From assembly GCF_002940205.1 (NCBI RefSeq), contig NZ_MDSK01000014.1, positions 52,281-116,280 on the forward strand: a stretch of 64,000 bases of DNA. The letters are read 5' to 3'. Both the position numbers and the translations under genes were made by a program. Each line of letters opens with the position of its first letter. Position 1 is the first letter of the stretch. Shown in pieces: positions 44,393 through 53,017 of this stretch. The notes beneath the pieces were generated by a model. The model was given only the letters and a program-made list of their open reading frames with translations. It searched no databases and was not told where the DNA came from. The DNA comes from Xanthomonas arboricola pv. guizotiae (GTDB taxonomy: Bacteria > Pseudomonadota > Gammaproteobacteria > Xanthomonadales > Xanthomonadaceae).

Positions 44393-45210
44393 GCCGGCAG
44401 CCGCTGACCCGCGAGGACACCGCGATCCTGGTGCCGGCGCTGAACGAGTCGCTGCGCATCCGCGAAGTGGTCAACGATGCGCTGACCTATTGCTCCAACG
44501 TGATCGTGATCGACGACGGCTCCGACGACGGCACCGCCGACTGCATCGCCGGCCTGCCGATCACCTTGATCCGGCACCCGCAGCGCAAGGGCAAGGGCGC
44601 CGCGCTGCGCAGCGGGTTTGCGCAGGCGCAGCGGATGGGCATGCGCGCGGTGATGACCATGGACGGCGACGGCCAGCACAAGGCCGCCGATTTCCCGCGC
44701 CTGTTGGCCGCGGCCAACCGCCACCCCGGCTGCGTCATCGTCGGCGCCCGCATGCGCAAGCGTGCCACCCAGCCCACCATCCGCCGTATCGGCAACGATT
44801 TCGGCGACTGGGGCATCGCCTGGGCCTGCGGCTTCCAGCTGGTCGACAGCCAGAGCGGCCAGCGCCTGTATCCGGCCTCGGTGTTCACCCTGCCCGACGT
44901 GCCCGGCGAAGGCTTCGTGTTCGAGGCGCAGCTGCTGATTTCCGCCGCACGCCAGGCCGGCGCGCGCGTGGTCGCGGTGCCGATCGAAACCCGCTACGCC
45001 GGCACCTCGCCGGGCGCGTTCCGCAAGAGCCATTTCCGCCTGGTACGCGATCTGTGGGAAATCACCTCGCATGTGGTGGTCCAGGCCTGGAGCTACGGGC
45101 ATATCTGGCGCGAGTACCGCCGCGTGCGCGCCAACCCGGTGCTGATCGACGACGCTGACGGCGAATTTGCTACTGTGCCGGCGGTCACCAGGAGCAAGCC
45201 GTCCCCATGA
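44389..45210 (+). CDS. GT2-family glycosyltransferase of the pigment cluster
   Basis: A 273-residue cytoplasmic glycosyltransferase family 2 protein starting at GTG 44389. The GT-A elements are ILVPALNES, VIVIDDGSDDGT (nucleotide-sugar site) and the DxD-type VMTMDGDGQHK. There are no membrane helices in the catalytic part, unlike DPMS-type enzymes with C-terminal anchors. It presumably attaches a sugar (or sugar phosphate) in the head group by which the pigment is anchored; the acceptor is not known from sequence. Coupled by overlap to genes on either side. Confidence 0.83.
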   Translation: MSRQPLTREDTAILVPALNESLRIREVVNDALTYCSNVIVIDDGSDDGTADCIAGLPITLIRHPQRKGKGAALRSGFAQAQRMGMRAVMTMDGDGQHKAADFPRLLAAANRHPGCVIVGARMRKRATQPTIRRIGNDFGDWGIAWACGFQLVDSQSGQRLYPASVFTLPDVPGEGFVFEAQLLISAARQAGARVVAVPIETRYAGTSPGAFRKSHFRLVRDLWEITSHVVVQAWSYGHIWREYRRVRANPVLIDDADGEFATVPAVTRSKPSP

Positions 45211-46829
45211 ATGCACAGCGTGCCGATGTCGTCATCACCGGCGGTGGCCTGGCCGGCCTGAGTCTGGCCCTGCAGCTGCGCCAACGCGATCCCGCGCTGG
45301 CGATCACCGTGCTGGAACGGCGCGCGCACCCGGTGCGCGAGGCGGCGTTCAAGGTGGGCGAATCCACGGTGGAAATCGGCGCGCATTATTTTGCCGAGGT
45401 GCTGGGCCTGCGCGAGCATCTGGAGACCGAGCAGATCCGCAAGTTCGGGTTCCGCTTCTTCTTCTCCGACAAGCGCGAGGACATCGACCGCTGCACCGAG
45501 CTGGGCGTCAGCCGGATCCTGCCGACGCCGTCGTGGCAGATCGACCGCGGCCGCTTCGAAAATTTCCTCGGCGAGCGCGCCCGTGCGCAGGGCATCACCT
45601 TCCTCGACAGTTGCAGCGTCAAGGGGGTGGACCTGGCCGATGACCAGGCCGACCACGCCGTGCGCTACGAGTGCGCCGGCGAGGCCGGCACGCTGAGCGC
45701 ACGCTGGGTGGTGGATGCCAGCGGCCGCGCCGGCCTGCTCAAGCGCAAGCTCGACCTGGCGCAGGACAACGCACACGACGCCAATGCGGTGTGGTGGCGC
45801 GTGGAAGGCCTGATCGACCCCAATGGCTGGTCGCAGGACAGCAGCTGGCTGCAGCGTTGCACGCCGCCGGACCGCTGGCGCTCGACCAACCACATGTGCG
45901 GGCCGGGCTACTGGTTCTGGCTGATTCCGCTGTCGTCCGGCGCGCATTCGCTGGGCATCGTCTGCGATGCGTCGATGCATCCGCTGGACACCATGAACAC
46001 CCACGACAAGGCGATGACCTGGCTGCGCACGCATCAGCCGCAGGTCGCCGCCACGCTCGACCAGGCCGACTACCGGCTGCAGGACTTCCTGTTCCTGCGC
46101 AACTTCTCCTATGGCTGCAAGCAGGTGTTCTCGCCGCAACGCTGGGCGTTGACCGGCGAAGCGGGCGTGTTCCTGGACCCGTTCTATTCGCCCGGCAGCG
46201 ACTTCATTGCGATTTCCAACACCTACATCTGCGAACTGATCGGCCGCGACCGCGCCGGCAGATCGCTCAGCCCGTATGTCGAGCTGTATCAGCAGCTGTA
46301 TTTTTCGTTCTACGAAAACACCTTGACCCTGTACCAGGACCAGTACGCGCTGTTCGGCGATGCGCAGGTGATGCCGGTCAAGGTGATCTGGGATTACACC
46401 TATTACTGGTCGCTGCTGGCGCCGCTGTTCTGCAGCGGACGCATCGCCGACCTCAGCCTGCTCTCACGCATGAAGTCCGATTTCTTCTATGCGCGCGACA
46501 TGAATCTGGCCATGCAGCGCGTGCTGCACGACTGGGGCCAGCACAACACTGCACGCGGCCTGGCCGCCGACGATGGGCGCCTGCTCGATCAATACCTGAT
46601 CGGCTGGTTCAACGAACTCAATGGCGCCTTGAACGACACCCTCGACGACGATGCCTTTGCCGCACGCATCCACAGCAACGTGGCGCAGATGGCGGTGCTG
46701 GCACGCGAGATCCTGCAGCAGGCACGCCAGCGTCATGCCGCGCTGCCGGACCACGGGCTGGACGCCTTGACCGCCAACGCCATCGGCGAGCCGATCCTCA
46801 CCGCCGCCTGGTACGCCGACGCGGCGTGA
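45207..46829 (+). CDS. Flavin-dependent oxidoreductase, tryptophan-halogenase family (1)
   Basis: A 540-residue FAD enzyme. The N-terminal dinucleotide motif is VVITGGGLAGLSLALQL, followed by the halogenase-superfamily features VGESTVEIGAHYF and WFWLIP (WxWxIP) in GYWFWLIPLSSGAHSLG. SPGSDFIAISNTYICE forms the second FAD contact. Members halogenate aromatic rings or oxidise polyketides. Xanthomonadins carry bromine on the aryl ring, so this enzyme or its paralogue at 55104 is the likely brominase; the other may be a desaturase/hydroxylase. Its ATG overlaps the GT2 stop, and a terminator follows. Confidence 0.8.
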   Translation: MNAQRADVVITGGGLAGLSLALQLRQRDPALAITVLERRAHPVREAAFKVGESTVEIGAHYFAEVLGLREHLETEQIRKFGFRFFFSDKREDIDRCTELGVSRILPTPSWQIDRGRFENFLGERARAQGITFLDSCSVKGVDLADDQADHAVRYECAGEAGTLSARWVVDASGRAGLLKRKLDLAQDNAHDANAVWWRVEGLIDPNGWSQDSSWLQRCTPPDRWRSTNHMCGPGYWFWLIPLSSGAHSLGIVCDASMHPLDTMNTHDKAMTWLRTHQPQVAATLDQADYRLQDFLFLRNFSYGCKQVFSPQRWALTGEAGVFLDPFYSPGSDFIAISNTYICELIGRDRAGRSLSPYVELYQQLYFSFYENTLTLYQDQYALFGDAQVMPVKVIWDYTYYWSLLAPLFCSGRIADLSLLSRMKSDFFYARDMNLAMQRVLHDWGQHNTARGLAADDGRLLDQYLIGWFNELNGALNDTLDDDAFAARIHSNVAQMAVLAREILQQARQRHAALPDHGLDALTANAIGEPILTAAWYADAA

Positions 46830-46838
46830 GCTTGATCG

Positions 46839-46863
46839 AACGCGCCGGCAACGGCGCGTTTTT
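46839..46863 (+). terminator. Rho-independent terminator after the first pigment block
   Basis: AACGCGCC, loop GGCAAC, GGCGCGTT followed by five T residues, beginning nine bases after the oxidoreductase stop. It is a classical terminator for the block 42396-46829. Confidence 0.85.
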
Positions 46864-46967
46864 GCTTGCTGTTTGTTTGCTTGGCGCTCGCGTGCTGCAC
46901 GAGCGCGAGCTGGTGATGAAGATCGACCAAACCGGCAACCAAGCCGGTCTGCACTGCTCGCAACCAT

Positions 46968-47102
46968 GCACACCGACCATCTCGACTGGTCCTTGCCGGC
47001 TCACCGTCGCGGGACCTTACGCGGCATGGATGCCGCGTAAGAGCTTACAAGGACGTACTTGCAGCGTGTCCCGCGATGGTGGGTGGGCAAGGGCCCTGCA
47101 GC
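46968..47102. repeat. Y element, copy at locus B
   Basis: Nearly identical to 21904-22038, including the inner palindrome TTACGCGGCATGG/ATGCCGCGTAA (47018-47041) and the outer CCTTGCC/GGGCAAGG arms. It lies between two convergent pigment genes; unlike loci A and C there is no X element beside it. Confidence 0.85.
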
Positions 47103-47124
47103 GAACGTCGCAGATCCGCTGCGC

Positions 47125-47862
47125 TCAACCCATCCCACCATTGATGCCGATGACCTGGCCGTTGATGTAGCCGGCTGACTCCGAACACAGAAACGCGACC
47201 AATGCGGCCACTTCGTCGGGCTTCCCCACCCGGCCGGCCGGTACCAGTTGCTTGATCACTTCCGGCGCGAAGCTTTCGCCGACCATCTCGCTTTCGATCA
47301 CGCCTGGCGCGACCACGTTGACGGCGATGCCGCGGCTGGACATCTCGCGCGACAGCGATTTGCTGGCGCCGTGCAAGGCGGCCTTGGCCGCGGCGTAGTT
47401 GGTCTGCCCGCGATTGCCCAGCACCGCCGACACCGACGACACGCTGACGATGCGGCCCCAGCGCGTACGCGCCATCGGCAGCAGCAGCGGCTGGGTGACA
47501 TGGAAGAACCCGTGCAGCGACACGTCGATGACCCGATGCCACTGTTCGGCGTTCATGCCGGCCATCGGCGCATCGTCGTGGATGCCGGCGTTATTGACCA
47601 CGATCTGGATCGGGCCGCCCTCCAGCAGGCTTGCCAGCGCCACCGCACTGGCCTGCGCATCGGCCACATCGAATGCCACCGCCTCGGCGCTGCCGCCGTC
47701 GGCCACGATCGCTGCAACCACGTCATCGGCGCGGGCGATATTGCGATTGGCATGCACGATCACATGGCGTCCCTGCGCCGCCAGCTGACGGCAGATCGCA
47801 CCACCAAGATCGCCGCTGCCGCCGGTGACCAGGGCGCGGCGCTGTGGAATGGAAGTGCGCAT
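47125..47862 (-). CDS. 3-oxoacyl-ACP reductase (FabG-like) of the pigment cluster
   Basis: A 245-residue short-chain dehydrogenase. TGGSGDLGGAIC binds NADPH, VVNNAGIHDD is the NNAG motif, SVSSVSAV supplies Ser and YAAAKAA the Tyr-Lys pair, and YINGQVIGINGGMG ends the protein as in FabG. It reduces the 3-keto intermediates during polyene chain building; Xanthomonas XanG has this role. The ATG at 47862 gives the standard N terminus; a GTG at 47889 is the alternative. It is the last gene of the leftward pigment block. Confidence 0.88.
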   Translation of the reverse strand: MRTSIPQRRALVTGGSGDLGGAICRQLAAQGRHVIVHANRNIARADDVVAAIVADGGSAEAVAFDVADAQASAVALASLLEGGPIQIVVNNAGIHDDAPMAGMNAEQWHRVIDVSLHGFFHVTQPLLLPMARTRWGRIVSVSSVSAVLGNRGQTNYAAAKAALHGASKSLSREMSSRGIAVNVVAPGVIESEMVGESFAPEVIKQLVPAGRVGKPDEVAALVAFLCSESAGYINGQVIGINGGMG

Positions 47863-47966
47863 GGAAGCCTCGATGAAAGCCGCAGACACGACGGCGGAAA
47901 GAGCCTCATCCTAACGACTCGCAGCAGGCACAGGAATAGATCGCCCGCATTGATCGCCCACATTCG

Positions 47967-48034
47967 GTAGGAGCGCGCTTGCGCGCGATGAGGCTTTAGC
48001 GGTGACGCTTCATCGCGCGCAAGCGCGCTCCTAC
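47967..48034. repeat. GTAGGAGCGCGC hairpin element, copy 2
   Basis: Arms GTAGGAGCGCGCTTGCGCGC and complement around an 18-base loop, as at 34460-34527. It lies in the ~170-bp gap between the reductase and dehydratase genes, and the dehydratase stop codon falls inside its terminal arm. Confidence 0.85.
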
Positions 48035-48477
48035 GGGGCCTGCGCGGCGCCCAGCATCACCGTGGCGCGCCCTTCGGCGAGCAACTGCGCGCCGTGGCTC
48101 AGGCGAAAACTGTATTGCTGGCTGTCCTCGCCCTGCAGCAACACCTGCGCTTCGCAGACGATCGCATCGGGCAGGTCGTCCAGATACGCGACATGCAGGT
48201 CCACCGCACGCAGCGCCACCAGCATGCCCGGGCGCACCGGCTTGCCCGATTCCCGGCCGAGCAAGCCGCCATGCACGGCCATGGCCTGCGCGCCGTATTC
48301 GCATAGATGCAGCGCGCGCAGGCGTCCGTTGCACCGCAGTGGATGCGTGTCGCTGCGATGGGCATCGCTGCGCAACACGATGCGCTGCGCATCCCAGTCC
48401 AGCACTGCTTCCCACAGGCACATGCTGCCCTGGTGCGGAATCAGCGCGGCGATCGCCTCACGTCCCTGCATGTACAT
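48031..48477 (-). CDS. ApeP-like 3-hydroxyacyl-ACP dehydratase (hotdog)
   Basis: A 148-residue single-hotdog protein with LIPHQGSMCLWEAVLDWD, the PHxGxM pattern of dehydratases in aryl-polyene clusters, then HLCEYGAQAMAVHGGLL around the central helix. It should remove water to form conjugated double bonds, working with the FabG-like reductase and the second dehydratase at 52719. The start overlaps the MMPL stop by 20 bp (ATG 48477; 48471 also possible). Confidence 0.8.
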   Translation of the reverse strand: MYMQGREAIAALIPHQGSMCLWEAVLDWDAQRIVLRSDAHRSDTHPLRCNGRLRALHLCEYGAQAMAVHGGLLGRESGKPVRPGMLVALRAVDLHVAYLDDLPDAIVCEAQVLLQGEDSQQYSFRLSHGAQLLAEGRATVMLGAAQAP

Positions 48478-50824
48478 CTCCGTGTCTTGCGCGCTCCAGC
48501 GCCGGCTCGCGCGATACCAGCAAGGCGAGGATGAAATTGAACAATACCCCCAGCGCCACCGTGCTGCCGATCGCACGCAACACCGGAATGCTGGAAGCGG
48601 CCAACAACGCGAACACCAGCAGCGTCATCAGGCTGCACACGATGAGCGCGTGCAATGTGCGCAGCTGGTCGGCGTGATCGTCGCCGGCATGGTCGAAGAA
48701 CAACGCGTAATCCAGGCCCAGGCCTGCTGCCAGGATCAGCGCGATCAGATGGAACAGATTGAGCTCAACACCCATGCCGCGCAGGATCGCCAGGATCAGC
48801 ACCGTGGTCAGCGCCATCGGCAGCAATACGCGCACGATCCGGCGCGGGCTGCGCAACGCGATCGCCACCGTCACCGCCAGCAACAGCGCGGCCAGCACCA
48901 GCGCGCCGAGCACACGCCCGCGATACGCGGCCACCAGGGATTCGGAGGCATCCTTCAGATCCAGCAACTGTGCGCCGCTGCCTTGCACGGCGGCGGCCAG
49001 CACCGACGGATCGCGCAGGCCGGTCAACGACACCAACGCGGTGCTGCGATCGCCACGCCCCAGCAGCAGCCCGCCGACCGAGGTCGCCAGCGGCGATCCG
49101 GCCAGGTCCTTCAGCACCAGCGGCGCAGCGCGCCTGGCAGTGTCCAGGTCCTGCAGGAACGGCGCGAACGCATCGCTGCGAAACGGCGTGGCGGCCACCG
49201 CAGTGTCGGTCAATGCGCGCGCCTGCGCAGCATCCGGCAACGCGACCTGGCGCGCACGCTGGGTCTTGATGCTGGGCAAATAGCGCGCGGCCATGTCGTA
49301 ACCGGTCAGCGCGCCGTCGCGCACCAGCGCATCCAGGCGCGGGCGCAGCTGCTCGCTGGCCTGCAACGCAGCTTCGTCGTTCGCTGCAGGCAGCGCGAGC
49401 ACGTAACGCACGTCGGGCGCGCCCAGCTCCTGGCGCAGATGCGTGTCCTGCGCCAGTGCCTTGGGCGGCACCGGGGTCAATTTCGACAGATCGTTCTGCC
49501 AGAACTGCCCCGGCGCGAACGCGATCACCGCGATGCCGACCAGCGCAATCGCCACCAGGCTGATGCGCGGCCGCGGCAGGCGCGCGATGCCGCGCCACAG
49601 CGCGGCGAGCATGCGCGAATCGGCGTAGTCGCGCGGTGCCGGGTCAATCAACGACGGCAACAGCCACCGCGTGGTGATCGCGGCGGTCGCCAGCCCGGCG
49701 ATGGTGAACACCGCCAGCTGCCGCAAGCCGTCCACACCGGAAAACAGGAAGGTCACATAGGCAATGCAGGTGGACACCACCCCGGTGGCCAGCGTCGGCC
49801 ACAGATGCCGCGCGTTGTCGCGTGGATCCAGACCCGGACGTTGATGACTGAACAGGTGGATCGGGTAATCCTGCACCACGCCGATCAGGGTGAAGCCGAA
49901 GGCCACGGTGATGCCATGCACGCCATCGAACAGCAGCGCCACCGCAGCCAGACCGGCCAGGCCGGCGCTGGCCAATGGCAACACGCCGAGCACCGGAATC
50001 TTCCAGCTGCGGTAGGCGACCAGCAGCAACAGCACCAGGCCCACCGTATCCAGCGTGCCGATCCACTGTGCCTCGCCCTGCGTGCGCGCGGTGATTTCCA
50101 CCGCGAATGCACCCGGCCCGGTCAATGTCAGCCGCGTGGCGGTGCCCTTGCTGACCTTCGCGAAGGCCGCTTGCACGGCGTCGTAGGCCAGCTGCTGGCC
50201 GGTGGGGTCGAACCCGGCCGCGCGCGTCTGCACGATCAACAGCGCCGAGCTACCGGCACGATCGAACCACACGTCGTTGCGCGTCTGCGGCGCCGCGGCC
50301 GGCTGCAGGGTGTCGGCCAGATGCAGCACTTCCAGCGTGGGGTCGCGCGGCAGCAACGGCTCCACCATGGCCGCTGCCGGCGACCCCAGATCCTGCACGC
50401 GCGACTGCAATGCCGCTTGCAGGGTGTGCGCATCCAGCGGCGTGGTGTCGAAGCTGTCGCTGAGCAGATAGCGATACGGCAGCAGGCGCTCGGGGATCGC
50501 ATCCAGCCCCGCAGTGCCGCCGTTGCCGACCAGCTCGAACAGCTGCGGCTGTGCGGCCAGGGCCTGCTGCAACTGCTGCGACTGCTCGGCAAGCACGGCC
50601 GGGTCGCTGTTGGACAATGCCATCAGCAGCAACCGCGAGCCAGGGCCTTCGCCGAGTTCTTCGATCAGCAGTTTTTGCGCCGGCGTGCGCGGGGCGGGCA
50701 TGAATTTGCGCAGATCGCCGGTGACCTTGAGCGTCTCGCTCAACCAGAACCCGGCCACCGCCAGCAATGCCAGCCACAGCAGCGCCAGGCCGATGCGGCG
50801 GTTTGCGTTCAACTTAAACGCCAT
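48458..50824 (-). CDS. MMPL/RND-superfamily exporter of the pigment cluster
   Basis: A 788-residue inner-membrane transporter with two repeats of one helix, a large periplasmic domain and five helices. The helical bundles include FGFTLIGVVQDYPIHLFSHQ and LILAAGLGLDYALFFDHAGDDH; the acidic residues in GxxxDY proton-relay positions are conserved. MMPL proteins move lipids and lipid-like products to the periplasm, here probably the pigment or its glycolipid, handed to the LolA-like protein next door. The ATG at 50824 (MAFKLNANRR) is the first in frame after a TTG at 50830. Its first ~43 codons exist a second time just upstream (50908-51038). Confidence 0.85.
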   Translation of the reverse strand: MAFKLNANRRIGLALLWLALLAVAGFWLSETLKVTGDLRKFMPAPRTPAQKLLIEELGEGPGSRLLLMALSNSDPAVLAEQSQQLQQALAAQPQLFELVGNGGTAGLDAIPERLLPYRYLLSDSFDTTPLDAHTLQAALQSRVQDLGSPAAAMVEPLLPRDPTLEVLHLADTLQPAAAPQTRNDVWFDRAGSSALLIVQTRAAGFDPTGQQLAYDAVQAAFAKVSKGTATRLTLTGPGAFAVEITARTQGEAQWIGTLDTVGLVLLLLVAYRSWKIPVLGVLPLASAGLAGLAAVALLFDGVHGITVAFGFTLIGVVQDYPIHLFSHQRPGLDPRDNARHLWPTLATGVVSTCIAYVTFLFSGVDGLRQLAVFTIAGLATAAITTRWLLPSLIDPAPRDYADSRMLAALWRGIARLPRPRISLVAIALVGIAVIAFAPGQFWQNDLSKLTPVPPKALAQDTHLRQELGAPDVRYVLALPAANDEAALQASEQLRPRLDALVRDGALTGYDMAARYLPSIKTQRARQVALPDAAQARALTDTAVAATPFRSDAFAPFLQDLDTARRAAPLVLKDLAGSPLATSVGGLLLGRGDRSTALVSLTGLRDPSVLAAAVQGSGAQLLDLKDASESLVAAYRGRVLGALVLAALLLAVTVAIALRSPRRIVRVLLPMALTTVLILAILRGMGVELNLFHLIALILAAGLGLDYALFFDHAGDDHADQLRTLHALIVCSLMTLLVFALLAASSIPVLRAIGSTVALGVLFNFILALLVSREPALERARHGDVHAGT

Positions 50825-51038
50825 GCGCAAGCCTCGCTATGCCAGCGGAACGTCCACCGGCCGCGCGCGCGGCATCGGGCTGCAACGGCGCTTTCTTCTT
50901 TCTGAGGGCGGGCATGAATTTGCGCAGATCGCCGGTGACCTTGAGCGTCTCGCTCAACCAGAACCCGGCCACCGCCAGCAATGCCAGCCACAGCAGCGCC
51001 AGGCCGATGCGGCGGTTTGCGTTCAATTCAAGCGCCAT
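50814..51038 (-). pseudogene. Duplicated 5' fragment of the MMPL gene
   Basis: From the ATG at 51038 the frame reads MALELNANRRIG and goes on through DLRKFMP, identical to the MMPL N terminus over about 43 residues, then diverges into Lys/Arg-rich sequence (ALRKKKAPLQ) and ends at 50814, ten bases inside the intact gene. DNA identity is near perfect over ~123 bp (50692-50815 against 50906-51029, offset 214 bp), and the preceding CGCGCGCGGCCGG also repeats. It is a decapitated copy from a tandem duplication; a 74-residue peptide could still be made. It occupies most of the gap up to 51176. Confidence 0.85.
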
Positions 51039-51176
51039 GGTGTGCATGCCCTGCAGCAACGACCGAACGCCCGCCGGCCGCGCGCGCGGCTTGCGATGTC
51101 TTCGGCAGCACGCGCGTTTTGGCTGCGAATGGTGTGATTTTTCTGGAGACGACCGACGCAATCATCTTGTGCGCAG

Positions 51177-51824
51177 TCACGCGCCCGCACCGTGGCAGAG
51201 CGTGGTCAGTGCGGCGGCATCGGTCACGCTGGCCGCCTCGCGCGCCGCGCCGGCCAGCAGCGTGCGCTGCACGTCGCCCTTGGCCGGCACGCTTTCGATG
51301 CAGCGCAACTCGTCATTGCGCCCGTACAGCCGCAACTCGCGTACCTGCTTGGCCACGGCGGCGTCCTTGGGCTGCAGCGTCAGTTGCCAGGCCTGCGGCT
51401 GGCCCTGCCCGCCGATGCGGTAGTGCTGCTCCAGCAGCGCGCGGTCGCCGCCCAGCAACGCGCCGAAGCCGGACTTCAAGCCGGCCAGTTCGGGCACCCG
51501 GCTCAGCGAAAAACGCCGCGGCGATTTGCCTTCGCGTTCCAGCACGCCCTCGTCGCCCTGCAACGTGGTGGTCTCGCGATACGGCGCGCTGACCTCGCGC
51601 ACCAGGGTCTGCGCGTCCGGGCGACGGTAATGGCCCTGCACGCGCAACGGCGTCTTCAGCAGCGCCGAGCCGCGCAGTTCGACGAACTCGGTACTGACCG
51701 GTGCGGGGCGTGCCAGGCGCTGCAGCACCTGGCCGACGTCCAGCGCCTCAGGCGGTGCGGCGCATAGCGGTGCGGCGCTGAACAGCAGTATCAGCATCCA
51801 CGGCAGGGTGCGGCACATCGGCAT
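51177..51824 (-). CDS. LolA-like periplasmic carrier in the pigment cluster
   Basis: A 215-residue exported protein: signal peptide around MLILLFSAAPLCA (cut near AAPP), then the LolA/LolB-type half-barrel with VLQRLARPAPVSTEFVELRGSALL, RVQGHYRRPDAQTLVREV and a C-terminal WQLTLQP..VRELRLYGRND segment. LolA-like proteins ferry hydrophobic lipids across the periplasm; in aryl-polyene clusters they accompany an MMPL pump, as here. The start overlaps the acyltransferase 3' end by 77 bp; the internal ATG at 51797 would shorten this. Confidence 0.8.
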   Translation of the reverse strand: MPMCRTLPWMLILLFSAAPLCAAPPEALDVGQVLQRLARPAPVSTEFVELRGSALLKTPLRVQGHYRRPDAQTLVREVSAPYRETTTLQGDEGVLEREGKSPRRFSLSRVPELAGLKSGFGALLGGDRALLEQHYRIGGQGQPQAWQLTLQPKDAAVAKQVRELRLYGRNDELRCIESVPAKGDVQRTLLAGAAREAASVTDAAALTTLCHGAGA

Positions 51825-52722
51825 GGTGGGTGTTCCAGAAATCGTAGAAGTTGAACCAGTTGTACGGCGCGTAGCGTGTGTAATGTTCCAGCCTGGCGGC
51901 GTAATCGCGCATGAGTACCGCCAGCACCGGTGCGCGCTGGCGACGCGGCACGTCCAGGCCCTCGCTGAAGGTCTCGAACGCCAGCTCGTAATGATTGCCG
52001 CCGCGGTACAGGCCGAACGCCAGCACCACCGGCACCTTCAGCGCCGCGGCGATCAGCCACGGCGAGGTCGGGAACATCGCGTTGCGGCCGAGGAACGTCG
52101 CCGGCAACGCCGGGTCGCCCTCGCGCGGGCGATCGATCAGCAGCGCCACCAGCGCACCGGCGTCGGTGGCGTCCTTGATCGCCATGACGATCGAGGTGGC
52201 GTCCATGCCGGCGTCAATGATGTTGGCGGCCAGCTGCGGATTCAGCGCGCCCAGCAGCTCGGTCATGGCGCGGTTGTGGGCCTTGTCCAGCACCACCTTG
52301 ACCTGCACGTCCGGCCGCTCGGTGGCCAGCACGCGCAGCGCATCGAAGCTGCCCAGGTGCGAGCCGAAGATCAGCACGCCGCGGCCGCGATCCATCTGCG
52401 CATGCAGCTGGTCCAGCCCGGTGATGTCGACCCGGAAGCGCTGCATCTGCCCACACAGCATGTACACGCGGTCCAGAATCGTCGAAGCGAAGGTGTGGAT
52501 ATGCCGCGCCACATCGCGCAGCGTGGCCGGGCGCTCCAGCACGCGCGTCAGATAGGCACGCGAGGCGCTGCGCTCGGGCGCACGCACCAGCAGGAAGTAC
52601 AGCGTGATCGGATACAGCAGCGCGCGTCCCACCGCGCGCCCGGCGTGCCGGGCGATGCCGCGGATCAGCCACAACGCGAAACGTCCACCCCCTTCCGGGC
52701 GCTGCTTCCACTGACTGCTCAT
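51748..52722 (-). CDS. LpxL-like (lysophospholipid) acyltransferase of the pigment cluster
   Basis: A 324-residue membrane-associated acyltransferase of the LPLAT/HtrB-like group. An N-terminal membrane anchor (RALLYPITLYFLLVRAPE) precedes GRGVLIFGSHLGSFDALRVL, where His-x4-Asp (HLGSFD) is the catalytic motif, and ALVALLIDRPREGDP. C-terminal ARYAPYNWFNFYDFW is typical of the HtrB/LpxL family. It probably esterifies the polyene acid onto its membrane headgroup. It is coupled by ATGA overlap to the upstream dehydratase. Confidence 0.82.
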   Translation of the reverse strand: MSSQWKQRPEGGGRFALWLIRGIARHAGRAVGRALLYPITLYFLLVRAPERSASRAYLTRVLERPATLRDVARHIHTFASTILDRVYMLCGQMQRFRVDITGLDQLHAQMDRGRGVLIFGSHLGSFDALRVLATERPDVQVKVVLDKAHNRAMTELLGALNPQLAANIIDAGMDATSIVMAIKDATDAGALVALLIDRPREGDPALPATFLGRNAMFPTSPWLIAAALKVPVVLAFGLYRGGNHYELAFETFSEGLDVPRRQRAPVLAVLMRDYAARLEHYTRYAPYNWFNFYDFWNTHHADVPHPAVDADTAVQRRTAMRRTA

Positions 52723-53006
52723 CGCGCCGCCTCCGCCACCAGTTCGCCGCTGACCAGCAGCTCGTCGGCGCGCTGCACGCGAAAGCGCCAGCGTGGGCCG
52801 GCGCCATCCAGCGTGACCGAGGCGGTCTGCCCCGGCAGCAGCGGCTGCACGAACTTCACCTGCGGCAGGCGTGCCGCCGCACGCGGGCCATGCAGCGCTT
52901 CCACGGCCTGCAGCACATGGTCGAGCACGACCACCCCAGGCACCACGGGACGCCCCGGAAAGTGCCCGGGCAGGCAGGGATGATCATGCGGCACGACGAA
53001 ATCCAT
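52719..53006 (-). CDS. FabZ/ApeI-like hotdog dehydratase of the pigment cluster
   Basis: A 95-residue hotdog protein. HPCLPGHFPGRPVVPGVVVLDHVLQAV holds the HFPGxPxxPG signature that lines the FabZ/FabA dehydratase tunnel. It is shorter than FabZ (about 150 residues), lacking the N-terminal part, and probably works with or complements the other dehydratase. Start ATG at 53006 lies 11 bp after the PlsC-like stop. Confidence 0.78.
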   Translation of the reverse strand: MDFVVPHDHPCLPGHFPGRPVVPGVVVLDHVLQAVEALHGPRAAARLPQVKFVQPLLPGQTASVTLDGAGPRWRFRVQRADELLVSGELVAEAAR

Positions 53007-53017
53007 AAGCGCGAAAC

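Noticed and set aside
48002..50905. 967-codon plus-strand ORF
   Set aside because: Antisense to the MMPL gene, rich in Gln and His and without any domain.
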